From NCBI GenBank assembly GCA_003224055.1, contig QHYE01000059.1, positions 1 to 64,000 of the forward strand: a DNA stretch of 64,000 nt. The letters are read 5' to 3'. The first letter of the stretch is position 1. Every line of letters begins with the position of its first letter. This document shows, in pieces, positions 26,289 to 34,579 of the stretch. A program made the position numbers and the translations under genes. The DNA is from Acidobacteriota bacterium (GTDB lineage: Bacteria > Acidobacteriota > Terriglobia > Acidiferrales > UBA7541). Below the pieces are notes generated by a model. That model did no database searches. It saw nothing but the letters and a program-made list of their open reading frames with translations, and was not told where the DNA came from.

Positions 26289-26418
26289 TTCGTATGAGTG
26301 GCAAATACACGACTTACAGGCAAACAGTTTGTATGAGTGGCAAATAGGAGACTTAAAGTAGCTATGTTTTCAGTGATTTGAGAGCAGCTCGTAAGAGTGA
26401 CAAACAAAGGACTTACGG
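26289..26418. repeat. Three imperfect 31-bp direct repeats upstream of fumC
   Basis: Copies at 26289-26319, 26328-26358 and 26388-26418 align without gaps. The shared core on the plus strand is GTA(T/A)GAGTG(G/A)CAAA followed 5-6 nt later by GACTTA. Start-to-start spacing is 39 and 60 bp. A looser fourth copy (TTCGTA, TGTCAAAT, ACTTA) lies at about 26551-26582. The layout suggests multiple sites for one DNA-binding protein, perhaps controlling fumC, but no regulator is identified. Confidence 0.75.
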
Positions 26419-26706
26419 ACGCGCGGTGTTTATAAAAAGGTAACGACAAGGGATATGATGATTCTGAAGGAGTTAGAAGGACTGCTTGGCGGGCGCCCAT
26501 GATCGGGGGCACGTAAGAAACGTGCCGAACAACTCCAACACTATAGCATGTTCGTACTGTTTGTCAAATGATTACTTATAAGCGTTTTGGATCGTGCGAG
26601 TTAGGGCAGTCCGGCGGAGTGGGCGCGGGGCAAGACGGAGGAAAAAGGGCTTACACAGAGAGCAAGGAGGCTGGAGCACGGAGGGGCACAGAGAGAGCCA
26701 GGAAAG

Positions 26707-27018
26707 TCAAGAGCGCTTCACTCTTGGGCGCGAGGCCCTGGCCAGGTGGCGCTGGTCCAATCCCTGGCGGATCAGGGTCTTGATGACCGCCTGCCTGCTG
26801 ATGTTGAGTTCCCTGGCGTGGCGTTCCAGTTCTTCGAGCATGGGAGCGGTGAAATCAACATTCACACGCTGGATTGGTTTCATCATACGGCCGGAATTGG
26901 TGAAGAAGCGCGAAACATCCTTGCCATTGTCCGCCATGCGGGCGATGGATTCGGCCGATGCAGGTTTTTTCTTATGTAGAGTGTTCTTCATAAAGTATTC
27001 GTTCTTTCTTTCGCTCAT
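26707..27018 (-). CDS. Ribbon-helix-helix (CopG/BrnA-like) antitoxin-type protein, no toxin partner
   Basis: 103 residues. The C-terminal part QRVNVDFTAPMLEELERHAR followed by LNISRQAVIKTLIRQGL is a ribbon-helix-helix DNA-binding domain: a beta strand QRVNVDF, helix A, a turn at LNISRQ and helix B. The N-terminal third is a variable segment as in CopG/BrnA-type antitoxins. Neither side carries a BrnT-like or other toxin gene. A perfect palindrome 20 bp upstream (27039-27055) is a likely autoregulatory operator. A start at Met10 (26991) is also possible; neither start has a clear Shine-Dalgarno sequence. Confidence 0.75.
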   Translation of the reverse strand: MSERKNEYFMKNTLHKKKPASAESIARMADNGKDVSRFFTNSGRMMKPIQRVNVDFTAPMLEELERHARELNISRQAVIKTLIRQGLDQRHLARASRPRVKRS

Positions 27019-27038
27019 CGAACCGGAATCAGCATCAG

Positions 27039-27055
27039 GGTATAACTCTTATACC
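27039..27055 (-). promoter_or_regulatory. Palindromic operator GGTATAA-CTC-TTATACC
   Basis: A perfect 7-3-7 inverted repeat ending 20 bp before the RHH gene start. The minus strand contains TATAAG inside it, a plausible -10 element, so a bound RHH dimer pair would block its own promoter. Confidence 0.6.
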
Positions 27056-27141
27056 ATGAAAGGGCAGCGAGGAATCAAGGGGAAACCAAGAGAAAAGAGA
27101 AAATAGAAAAGGGGAAACGGAAAAGAAGACGTCGGCTGCAA

Positions 27142-28089
27142 CTAACGGCGACCGTGGTGGGACCACCAGTCGCGCCAGGCGGCGGGATTGGAGCCGAGGC
27201 CGGCGCCGGTGATGTCTTGCAAGGCCTGGAAGACCCAACTGCGGGTGGCGGGGTCGAGGGTGGCGTCGTCCATCATCTGGAGGAGACCGGGGACGGCGCG
27301 CAGGCGCTGCTCCTGCGTGAACATGCCGGATTGCGCGAGGGCGCAGGCGGCTCCTTCACGGACGTTAGGCGAAAGGTCGCTGCGGAACGATTCGAGAAGC
27401 GGCGCGATGGAACTGTCCGTGGCGAGAAGGCCGAGACCGACGACGGCATAGGCGCGCGTGGTTTGATCGGGATCGTGGATGCGATCGAGGAAGACGGTTT
27501 CGAGGCGCGCGGTTTCCACGCCGCGATTGCCGAGGACGCCGAGAATCCATAGGAGCCAGGCACGATGTTCGCGCTCGTCCTGCAAGCGAGTGAGAAGCTT
27601 GTCCACGCTTTCGGGGGACTTGGGCAGATTGTAGCCGGCCAGAGTGATTTCGAGGGAGGCGGCGCGGACGCGTAGATCGTTGGCGTTGATGGCAGTGTTG
27701 AGCAGATTCGCGAGCGGGTCCTTTTCCACTTCAAGCTGGCCGTACCAGCCGGAAACATTTTTTTCGATGAGTTCGATGGCGCCTTCGTAGTGGTTGATGG
27801 CGCGTTCCATGAGGAGTTCGGCTTGCTGCTGCGGGGCCATGGAGGAAAGGCCTTCGATTTCGTGGCCGGAGAGTTTTGCAGGCGACGCGGGGAGGGGGTC
27901 GCTCTTTAATTGGATGATGCGTTCGAACTCGGCCCAGGCTGCTTTGATGGGGGCGGGGTTGGCGGCGGCGAGAAGCAGGAAAATGAAGCCAATGGCCAAA
28001 ACGACGAAAAAGCGTTTTCCGAGGCCCGGGTTTGCGGGGCGGATCTCTTCCGGCGTGATGGGCGGTTCCTGAACGTTTTCGTCCTTCAT
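27142..28089 (-). CDS. Membrane-anchored HEAT-repeat-like protein
   Basis: 315 residues from ATG 28089, which has GAGGTG upstream; the longer ORF to 28188 lacks support. One membrane helix is at about residues 27-44 (FFVVLAIGFIFLLLAAA) behind a short acidic cytoplasmic tail. The outer part has helical pairs with alternating Leu/Ala (LLNTAINANDLRVRAASLEI, AYAVVGLGLLATDSSIAPLL, VREGAACALAQSG), consistent with HEAT/armadillo-like repeats, and ends WRDWWSHHGRR. Such scaffolds bind other proteins; the partner is unknown. It is divergent from the radical SAM gene. Confidence 0.65.
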   Translation of the reverse strand: MKDENVQEPPITPEEIRPANPGLGKRFFVVLAIGFIFLLLAAANPAPIKAAWAEFERIIQLKSDPLPASPAKLSGHEIEGLSSMAPQQQAELLMERAINHYEGAIELIEKNVSGWYGQLEVEKDPLANLLNTAINANDLRVRAASLEITLAGYNLPKSPESVDKLLTRLQDEREHRAWLLWILGVLGNRGVETARLETVFLDRIHDPDQTTRAYAVVGLGLLATDSSIAPLLESFRSDLSPNVREGAACALAQSGMFTQEQRLRAVPGLLQMMDDATLDPATRSWVFQALQDITGAGLGSNPAAWRDWWSHHGRR

Positions 28090-28220
28090 GGGGGACACCT
28101 CGACGCCAGGAATCATGCTAAGTTGGCGATTGGCAGCAGGCAATAGTACGACTGGGGCAACGGCTGAGGCGGCGTGAACCCCGGTCATGTATACTTTTTC
28201 GAGGGGAATCCGCGGTATTC

Positions 28221-29294
28221 ATGACTGAGGGAACAAAGGTAATGCGTGCGAGTGTCAAGACGCGGCTGCGGCGGGGGCTGCGGTTTGCGCGGACGCGCGC
28301 GCGCGAGCTGCGGATGATCGGGAAGGCGCTGGCTTCGACGAAGCACCCGATCCTGGTGCACATCATTCCGATGCGGCAGTGCAATCTGGCTTGCACGTAT
28401 TGCAACGAATACGACGATTTTTCGAAACCGGTACCGCTCCCGGAGATGAAAAAGCGGCTGGATTTGCTGGCGGACATGGGGACTTCGATCATTACGATCA
28501 GCGGGGGCGAACCTCTGATGCACCCGGAGCTGGACGAGGTGATCCGGCATATGCGGCGGCGCGGGATGATCGCCGGGCTGATCACCAATGGATTTTATTT
28601 GAACCGCGAGCGCATCGAGCGGCTGAACGAGGCGGGGCTGGAGCACCTGCAGATCAGTATTGATAACGTGGTGCCGGACGAGGTGTCGAAGAAAAGTTTG
28701 AAGACGCTGGATGGGCGGCTGGAGATGCTGTCGGAGTGGGCGGTGTTCCAGGTGAACATCAATTCGGTGCTGGGGAGCGGAGTGAAAGACCCGGAGGATG
28801 CGCTGAAGATCGCGCGGCGGGCCGTGGAGCTGGGATTCACGAGCACGGTAGGAATTATTCACGACAACAACGGGCAGTTGAAGCCGCTGGGAGCGCGCGA
28901 GCAGGAAATTTTTGAAGAGATCATGGAGCTGGGGAAGCGGTCGTTTTCGAGATTCAATGAATTTCAGCACAACGTGGCGCGTGGGCGGAAGCACAACTGG
29001 CGATGCCGATCGGGCTCGCGGTATTTGTACATTTGCGAGGACGGACTGGTGCATTGGTGCTCGCAGCAGCGCGGATATCCGGGGATTCCGCTGGCGCAAT
29101 ACACGCCGGAGATGCGGCACCGCGAATACTTCACGGAGAAATTTTGCGCGGCGCGGTGCACGGTTTCCTGCGTGCAGCAGGTAGGGATTTTGGATAACTG
29201 GCGCGACCCGCAGAATTTGAAGCCGATGCCGATGACGCCGCCTGCGCCGCAACCGCAACTGGTGCAAATTGGGCAGGGACGCGGCGATTCTTAG
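28221..29294 (+). CDS. Radical SAM enzyme with C-terminal SPASM-like cysteines
   Basis: 357 residues. The [4Fe-4S]-SAM motif CNLACTYC (CxxxCxxC) is near residue 53, followed by [14 protein letters not shown] (the SAM-binding GGE), GLITNGFYL and QISIDNV. Near the C-terminus, [19 protein letters not shown] and CAARCTVSC are spaced like auxiliary-cluster (SPASM) ligands. The product is unknown; relatives modify peptides, lipids or cofactors (HpnH-like and SPASM enzymes share this core). About 100 bp downstream lies an ABC-2 exporter set on the same strand, possibly one functional unit. TATACT at about 28190 may be its -10 box. Confidence 0.85.
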   Translation: MTEGTKVMRASVKTRLRRGLRFARTRARELRMIGKALASTKHPILVHIIPMRQCNLACTYCNEYDDFSKPVPLPEMKKRLDLLADMGTSIITISGGEPLMHPELDEVIRHMRRRGMIAGLITNGFYLNRERIERLNEAGLEHLQISIDNVVPDEVSKKSLKTLDGRLEMLSEWAVFQVNINSVLGSGVKDPEDALKIARRAVELGFTSTVGIIHDNNGQLKPLGAREQEIFEEIMELGKRSFSRFNEFQHNVARGRKHNWRCRSGSRYLYICEDGLVHWCSQQRGYPGIPLAQYTPEMRHREYFTEKFCAARCTVSCVQQVGILDNWRDPQNLKPMPMTPPAPQPQLVQIGQGRGDS

Positions 29295-29397
29295 TTCCAG
29301 AGCACTTCCTTCCGACGGCAATCCGGATTCCTGTTTTTCGACAGCGCACATTTTCGAATGGATGGTATTGACGACTGACTCTTAGCTTGCCAAAACT

Positions 29398-30357
29398 ATG
29401 CCCATGAGCGGATTCGCGATCGAAATCGAAAATCTGACGAAGGAATATCCTTTTGGATTCCTGCACCTGAAGAAGAAAACTTCGCTCGAAGGGCTGAATA
29501 TGCAGGTGGAGATGGGCGAAGTGTTTGGCTTCATCGGGCCGAACGGGGCGGGGAAATCCACGACGATCAAGCTGCTGATGAGGCTGATTTTTCCCACGGC
29601 GGGGAGCGCGCGAATCCTCGGCAGGCCGATCAGCGACGTGGAAATGCACAAAGACATTGGGTACCTGCCGGAGCAGCCGTACTTCTACGACTATTTGACG
29701 GCCGCGGAAGTGCTGGATTATTTCGCGAGGTTTCACGACTTGAGGGCAGGAGATCGCAAGGAACGCGTCGAGCGGATGCTGAAGAAAGTGGGACTGGAAA
29801 CGGCACGAAAAATTCAACTGCGCAAGTATTCCAAGGGGATGCTGCAGCGCGTGGGGCTGGCGCAGGCGATTCTGCACGACCCGAAGCTGGTGATCCTGGA
29901 CGAGCCGATGTCGGGGCTCGACCCCGTGGGACGGCGCGAAGTCCGCGACATCATATTGGAGTTGAAGCGCGAAGGAAAAACGGTGATGTTCTCCACGCAC
30001 ATCCTCTCCGATGCGGAGGCGCTGTGCGACCGCGTGGGGGTGATTGTGGGAGGGAAGCTGCGCGGGGTGGGCGCACCGGGGCAACTGGTGGACATGAAGA
30101 CGCAGGGGATGGAAATCCTTTTTGCGTTGACAGGGGCGAGCGACGAGCCCCTCCTGGCTAAGGCGATGAAGACGGGGGAATATTACCGGCTGCAGGTGGC
30201 GGAGGGAGAGTTGTACGTGGCGATCGAGCAACTGCGAGGCACGGGGGCGCGAATTCTTTCCGTGACGCAGGTGAAAGCCACGCTGGAAGAATTCTTCATG
30301 AACCTAGTGGAAGCGGACCGCGCGCAGGCGGCGGCGGTCGAGGTGAGCGGGAAATGA
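29398..30357 (+). CDS. ABC-2 type transporter, ATP-binding protein
   Basis: 319 residues. Walker A is GPNGAGKSTT, the Q-loop is YLPEQPYFYDYLT, the signature is a degenerate YSKGMLQRVGLAQA, Walker B is LVILDEPMSGLDP, and the switch is FSTH. The C-terminal 100 residues are the usual DrrA/CcmA-like extension. It powers the permease that follows with an ATGA overlap. The substrate is unknown. Confidence 0.93.
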   Translation: MPMSGFAIEIENLTKEYPFGFLHLKKKTSLEGLNMQVEMGEVFGFIGPNGAGKSTTIKLLMRLIFPTAGSARILGRPISDVEMHKDIGYLPEQPYFYDYLTAAEVLDYFARFHDLRAGDRKERVERMLKKVGLETARKIQLRKYSKGMLQRVGLAQAILHDPKLVILDEPMSGLDPVGRREVRDIILELKREGKTVMFSTHILSDAEALCDRVGVIVGGKLRGVGAPGQLVDMKTQGMEILFALTGASDEPLLAKAMKTGEYYRLQVAEGELYVAIEQLRGTGARILSVTQVKATLEEFFMNLVEADRAQAAAVEVSGK

Positions 30358-31130
30358 AGCGCGTGGGAATCGTAGCGCTGAATACGTTTCGCGAAGCGGT
30401 GCGCGACCGCGTGCTGTACAACCTGGTGTTTTTCGCGCTGCTGATGATGCTGGCGGCCGTGGTGGTGGGGCAAATTTCGATCGGGATCGAAGAAAGCGTG
30501 ATCGTAAGCCTGGGACTGAGCGCGATTTCCGTGATCGGGCTGCTGATTTCGGTCTTCATCGGCGTCGCGCTAGTGTCCAAGGAGATGGAGAAGCGGACGC
30601 TGTACGCGCTGCTGGCGAAGCCGGTGCGGCGTTGGGAGTTTCTGCTGGGAAAATTCGGCGGGCTGGTGCTGACGCTCGCAGTGAACACGGCGGCGATGGC
30701 CGCGGGGCTTTTTCTCGTGATGCTCTACGTAAAGCATTCGCTGCAACGGGAAGATGCGGTGGTGCTGGTGGCGGTGTACTTTATCTGGCTGAAGCTGGCG
30801 CTGATCGTGGCGCTGGCACTTATGTTTTCCTGCTTCACGACTCCGCTGCTTGCCATTTTGTTTACCGCCGGGTTATATATCGTCGGCCTATACGTGCAGG
30901 AACTGCGGAACTTGCCGGTGGATGTGATGAGCCCGGCGACGGCGGCTTTCACGAAATGGCTTTCGTATCTTCTGCCGAATTTTGAAAATTTCAATGTGAT
31001 GGCGATGGCGGCGCACGGGCGGGCCGTGCCGGGGACGCTGATTCTGCAGAACACGCTGTATGTGGTGATTTACTGCGCGATCGTGCTTACGGGCGCGGCA
31101 GCGGTGTTCTCCCGGAAGAACTTGAAATGA
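30354..31130 (+). CDS. ABC-2 type transporter, permease
   Basis: 258 residues with six hydrophobic segments, of the NosY/ABC-2 permease group: ALNTFREAVRDRVLYNLVFFALLMML at the start and VSKEMEKRTLYALLAKPVRRWEFLLGKF in the cytoplasmic loop are characteristic. It starts inside the ATPase stop codon (ATGA) and its own stop overlaps the next gene in the same way, so the three genes form one translation-coupled set. Confidence 0.92.
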   Translation: MKRVGIVALNTFREAVRDRVLYNLVFFALLMMLAAVVVGQISIGIEESVIVSLGLSAISVIGLLISVFIGVALVSKEMEKRTLYALLAKPVRRWEFLLGKFGGLVLTLAVNTAAMAAGLFLVMLYVKHSLQREDAVVLVAVYFIWLKLALIVALALMFSCFTTPLLAILFTAGLYIVGLYVQELRNLPVDVMSPATAAFTKWLSYLLPNFENFNVMAMAAHGRAVPGTLILQNTLYVVIYCAIVLTGAAAVFSRKNLK

Positions 31131-32038
31131 AATCTCAAAGAGCCGTGGCGTTATTGCTGGTGCTGATTCTTCCGCTGGGGTTCGCGGGAATCTGGCGCTT
31201 GCAGCACGGAATCGATTCGCAGCTCGCTGCCGTGAGCCAGGAGCGGGACGACGTCCTGCTGCGCTCCGGCAAGCTGGTGAAATGGATGAGCCTGGAATAT
31301 TCACCGCTGCTGGCGGACATTTACTGGACACGCGTGGTGCAGTATTACGGTAACAAGCACGTACGACGGCAAGCAAATCTCGAAATGCTGTGGCCGCTGC
31401 TGGATGTCACGACAACCCTGGATCCGAATTTGGTCGTTGCTTACCGGTTCGGCGCGATGTTTCTGAGCCAGGCGCCTCCAGCCGGCGCCGGCAGGCCGGA
31501 CCAGGCGGTGGAGTTGATCCGGCGGGGAATTCAAGCCAATCCGGATTACTGGCGCCTGTATGAGGATTTGGGATTCGTCTACTACTTCGATCTGAAAGAT
31601 TACCAGAAGGCTTCGGAAGCTTTCCTGGAAGGAAGCAAGAAGCCGGACGCGCTGGTATGGATGAAAGTAATGGCCGCGAAAATTGCGGCGGAGGGCGAAT
31701 CGTTTTCGACTTCGATGTTCCTATGGAATGATATTTATGAGTCGTCCTCAGATCCGTTGATCAAGAAAAACGCGCTGCAACGTTTAGAATTGTTGAAGGC
31801 GCAAGAGGATTGCAAGCAGCTGAATGCCCTGGCGGACGAGTATGCGAAGCGGAACGGGCGGCGGCCGGCGCGCATGAGCGACCTTGTGCAGGCTGGCTTG
31901 TTGCGCGGAGTGCCGGCCGATCCGGAAGGCTTCGCGTACGTGTTTGGGGAAGATGGCAAGGCGGAGATCAATCTTGACAGCCCCCTGCTGGAGCAACAGC
32001 TGCTTCTCGAGCGCCTTAACAAAGCTGTTCCTCGGTAA
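31127..32038 (+). CDS. Exported TPR-like protein of the ABC-2 operon
   Basis: 303 residues. An N-terminal signal or anchor (VALLLVLILPLGFAGIW) is followed by helical pairs with TPR spacing (DPNLVVAYRFGAMFL, ANPDYWRLYEDLGFVYYF, DYQKASEAFLEGSKKP). The C-terminal part (ADEYAKRNGRRPARMSDLVQAGLLRGVPADPEGFAYVF) resembles the short C-terminal domain of pseudopilin-like or type II secretion minor proteins. It overlaps the permease stop by 4 bp. It may be a periplasmic accessory to the exporter. Confidence 0.75.
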   Translation: MKSQRAVALLLVLILPLGFAGIWRLQHGIDSQLAAVSQERDDVLLRSGKLVKWMSLEYSPLLADIYWTRVVQYYGNKHVRRQANLEMLWPLLDVTTTLDPNLVVAYRFGAMFLSQAPPAGAGRPDQAVELIRRGIQANPDYWRLYEDLGFVYYFDLKDYQKASEAFLEGSKKPDALVWMKVMAAKIAAEGESFSTSMFLWNDIYESSSDPLIKKNALQRLELLKAQEDCKQLNALADEYAKRNGRRPARMSDLVQAGLLRGVPADPEGFAYVFGEDGKAEINLDSPLLEQQLLLERLNKAVPR

Positions 32039-32062
32039 GACGATTCTCGCTTCGGACTGCCG

Positions 32063-34501
32063 TCACTCCGGGACGCAGAGCAAGGTCATTTGCGGATCGA
32101 TGATGAGTTTGCGGGGCTGGATTGGCGAGAGGAAATGGAAGGACGTCTCCGGCGCAGCGGCGGCGACGTTTCCAAGGAGAGCCCTGGTTCCTGCACCGCC
32201 GCCTGCATAAAGGGGAACGCTGGCGATGAATGCGCGCGGCACGCCGGATTGATAGAGTTTCCCCTTCACAAGAAATCCTTTCTCGGCGGCATGTGATGTG
32301 AACTCCACACGGTAGTGCGGGATGCCCGTGCCGCGCACCCACTGTTCGAAAAACCATTGCATGGAGCGTCCGCCTTCGAGGTCCATGGCGGGCGTCATGA
32401 CCACTTCGACTTCACGCTGCAAGTCTTCCGTGGAGAGGGCGCGGTAAGCGTACTTCGTGACGAGCGTTTGCAGAAGAGCCGTGAACCGCGCGTCGGAGTT
32501 CTTCGTGCCCGGCTGGCGGAGCATTTCGCGCAGCATGTGAAAGATCCAAGCGCCTTTGCTATAGATGATTTCCTCGTACGCCTGCGAAGATTTTGAGGAG
32601 TTGAGACGGGTGCCGATAGTGAGCGCGCCGACATCGCCCGCGGGTTGCGCGACATCCGGCGATTTCTCCAGCAGTTGGCGGCGAAAGCGTTCGAGCCAGA
32701 CGCGGAGAGTGTGGTCGGGGATCTTTTTGGTATCGGCAAAGAGCAGGGCGAGATACTGCGCGATGGCTTCATTGATCCATTGATCGCGGTAGCTGGACCA
32801 CCCGACGACGTTGCCCCACCACTGATGAGCTACTTCGTGGTAAGGAACCAGTTCAGTGAAATGTTCTTGACCGGTGGTAGTGAGTCCAGCGCGCTGTTGA
32901 GCCTCGGGGGACAGGAATGAATACGTGGAAATGTAAAGCAGGCCGGGCCAGCCTTGCGCAAAGGTTCCCGGAATCTGCGAGACGCTCAGATTGCGCAAAG
33001 GGAAAGGGCCACTGAAAGTTTCGTAAAAACGAATCGAGGAGTCGATCTCTTTCCCAAGTTGCTTGAGCGTGTCGGCCGGGCTGGGAGGAGAAAGCATTGG
33101 CGCCATCGCACGGCCGGTGACGCGAGAGCCCAGAGGCCCGGAAGGGATGTGAATGACGTCGGAATCCGAAGCGGCGATGCGGTTCCGGAGGGATTGCTCG
33201 AGTTGGCGGTTGGCGTAGACGTCGATGGAATGGCCAGAGGAGGTCACGGAAGCCGAAGCGTATTCGCCGAGATTGAATCCGGCGACGGAAGCGGGTTTAT
33301 CCGTTTTCCAATGCCCCACGCGGAAGTCGCCGTCTTCATGCTCTTCGAGTTTGGAGCCGGTGGCGATCAGGCGGAGTTTGCGAGGCCAGCGCATGGTGAG
33401 GTCATAAGCTGCGAATTCGGCGGAATCGCCGAGATGCGGGTACCAGCTTTCGCGCGCGCCGACAAACAGCACACCGTTTCCGGCGTCTTCGATGACGTTG
33501 CCGCGATAGTGAAATTTAAGGGTGAATTCCTGATTGCGCGGGGGAGCCTCGGGGAGCACAACACTTAGGAAGTCGAGGCCACGGGCGCTGCGCTGCTGCA
33601 AATTCATTCCTTCGTTCTGAAAAAAGGCGAGGGGCTCTCCGCGCTCGCTAGAGACTTTGTCCACGCTGAGCGCGCGGGAGAGCTGAAAGCTCAGCGCACG
33701 CTCGCGGCCCGTTTCCGCGCGGACGCGGACGGAGGTGGAGGCATCGAGAGTGTTGTCTGGGAGAATGGAAGTTTCGATGATGTAACTCACGCCGCGGAAG
33801 GATACCGGACGAGCCGGAAAGCCGGGAACGGCGTGGGAGGTCCACACGTCGTAGAAAGTCTTTGCGCTAACTTTTTGGAACTGACCGAGGAGAAAGGGCT
33901 CGTCCCGCTGCAAATCCAGGACGACATCGAAGAAGCCTGTCACGGCTCCATCGAGCCCGGCATAAAAGTAAGGTAGTGGATTCTGCGAAAGGCGATCGAA
34001 GAGAATGCGGAGAGTCTGGCCGGGGTTGAGGTGAGCAAGCGCGGGCTCCCACTGAGCTGCAAACGCGGAATCCATCTGGGGCACGAGCCTGGCCGATTGG
34101 AATTGGCGAAGGAGTTCGTCCGCGGTGGTGTCGGTGAAGCGAAAATATCCAGAAAAAAAGTCTTGATCGAGAACGGGCGCGCCGAGGAAATAGCCCATTT
34201 GCTGCTTTTCCGATGGGTCGCGCGGGAGAGCCAGGGCATGGCCGCGGCCGGAAAAGACTGCGCCGGTAATATACCCGTCAAGAAGGGAGAAAAAGGCAAG
34301 GGTGCCTTCTTCGAGGGAGAGGACTGCATCGCCGCGGCGGAGCTCGATCCGATTTTCGGGGGCGAAGTGGTAAACGGCGGAAGGATCGACACGGAGAGCG
34401 TTAATCGCATCATATAATTCATGCGGAGTTCGTTCCGCAGCCGACAGAACAGCCGGGGCCAAAAGACACCATAGCCCGAAAAACTTCACCCCTACCTGCA
34501 T
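32063..34501 (-). CDS. Secreted M1-type (gluzincin) aminopeptidase-like protein
   Basis: 812 residues from ATG 34501, which opens a signal peptide (KFFGLWCLLAPAVLSAAE). The zinc site HEVAHQWWGN (HExxH) with the downstream Glu in WINEAIAQYLAL lies near residue 560, the M1 spacing. The preceding 400 residues are beta-rich and less typical of M1, so this is probably a M1-like peptidase with a long N-terminal domain. It should act in the periplasm or outside. It is divergent from the next exported peptidase-like gene, with 78 bp between. Confidence 0.85.
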   Translation of the reverse strand: MQVGVKFFGLWCLLAPAVLSAAERTPHELYDAINALRVDPSAVYHFAPENRIELRRGDAVLSLEEGTLAFFSLLDGYITGAVFSGRGHALALPRDPSEKQQMGYFLGAPVLDQDFFSGYFRFTDTTADELLRQFQSARLVPQMDSAFAAQWEPALAHLNPGQTLRILFDRLSQNPLPYFYAGLDGAVTGFFDVVLDLQRDEPFLLGQFQKVSAKTFYDVWTSHAVPGFPARPVSFRGVSYIIETSILPDNTLDASTSVRVRAETGRERALSFQLSRALSVDKVSSERGEPLAFFQNEGMNLQQRSARGLDFLSVVLPEAPPRNQEFTLKFHYRGNVIEDAGNGVLFVGARESWYPHLGDSAEFAAYDLTMRWPRKLRLIATGSKLEEHEDGDFRVGHWKTDKPASVAGFNLGEYASASVTSSGHSIDVYANRQLEQSLRNRIAASDSDVIHIPSGPLGSRVTGRAMAPMLSPPSPADTLKQLGKEIDSSIRFYETFSGPFPLRNLSVSQIPGTFAQGWPGLLYISTYSFLSPEAQQRAGLTTTGQEHFTELVPYHEVAHQWWGNVVGWSSYRDQWINEAIAQYLALLFADTKKIPDHTLRVWLERFRRQLLEKSPDVAQPAGDVGALTIGTRLNSSKSSQAYEEIIYSKGAWIFHMLREMLRQPGTKNSDARFTALLQTLVTKYAYRALSTEDLQREVEVVMTPAMDLEGGRSMQWFFEQWVRGTGIPHYRVEFTSHAAEKGFLVKGKLYQSGVPRAFIASVPLYAGGGAGTRALLGNVAAAAPETSFHFLSPIQPRKLIIDPQMTLLCVPE

Positions 34502-34579
34502 ATAGGAAGTGTAGTCACATTCGGCATGGGGGAACAAGGCGAGCGGGACCACGCGTCACCCCGGAATTAAGATAGGAAA

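Larger units (their letters stand above)
26113..26706. other. Gene-free 594-bp region with direct repeats and low-complexity DNA
   Basis: No convincing gene is seen. It holds a degenerate GTGACT-rich stretch (26150-26225) with a perfect 7-bp stem hairpin, three 31-bp direct repeats (26289-26418), and a purine-rich stretch of short CACAGAG/GGAGG-like words (26640-26700). The fumC promoter should be here. The short ORFs that cross it in both directions have the composition of the repeats and no domain. Confidence 0.7.

Noticed and set aside
26289-26418. A possible CRISPR array
   Set aside because: Only three diverged copies with unequal 8- and 29-bp gaps, and no cas genes anywhere in the window.
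26105-26512. A 135-codon minus-strand frame over the fumC upstream region
   Set aside because: Its repeated words (ATHT, SHES) come directly from the 31-bp repeats and GTGACT-like stretch; no start signal or domain.
28090-28220. RiPP precursor peptide next to the radical SAM gene
   Set aside because: No short frame with a leader-like or Cys/Gly-rich core and ribosome binding site was found here or at 29295-29397.
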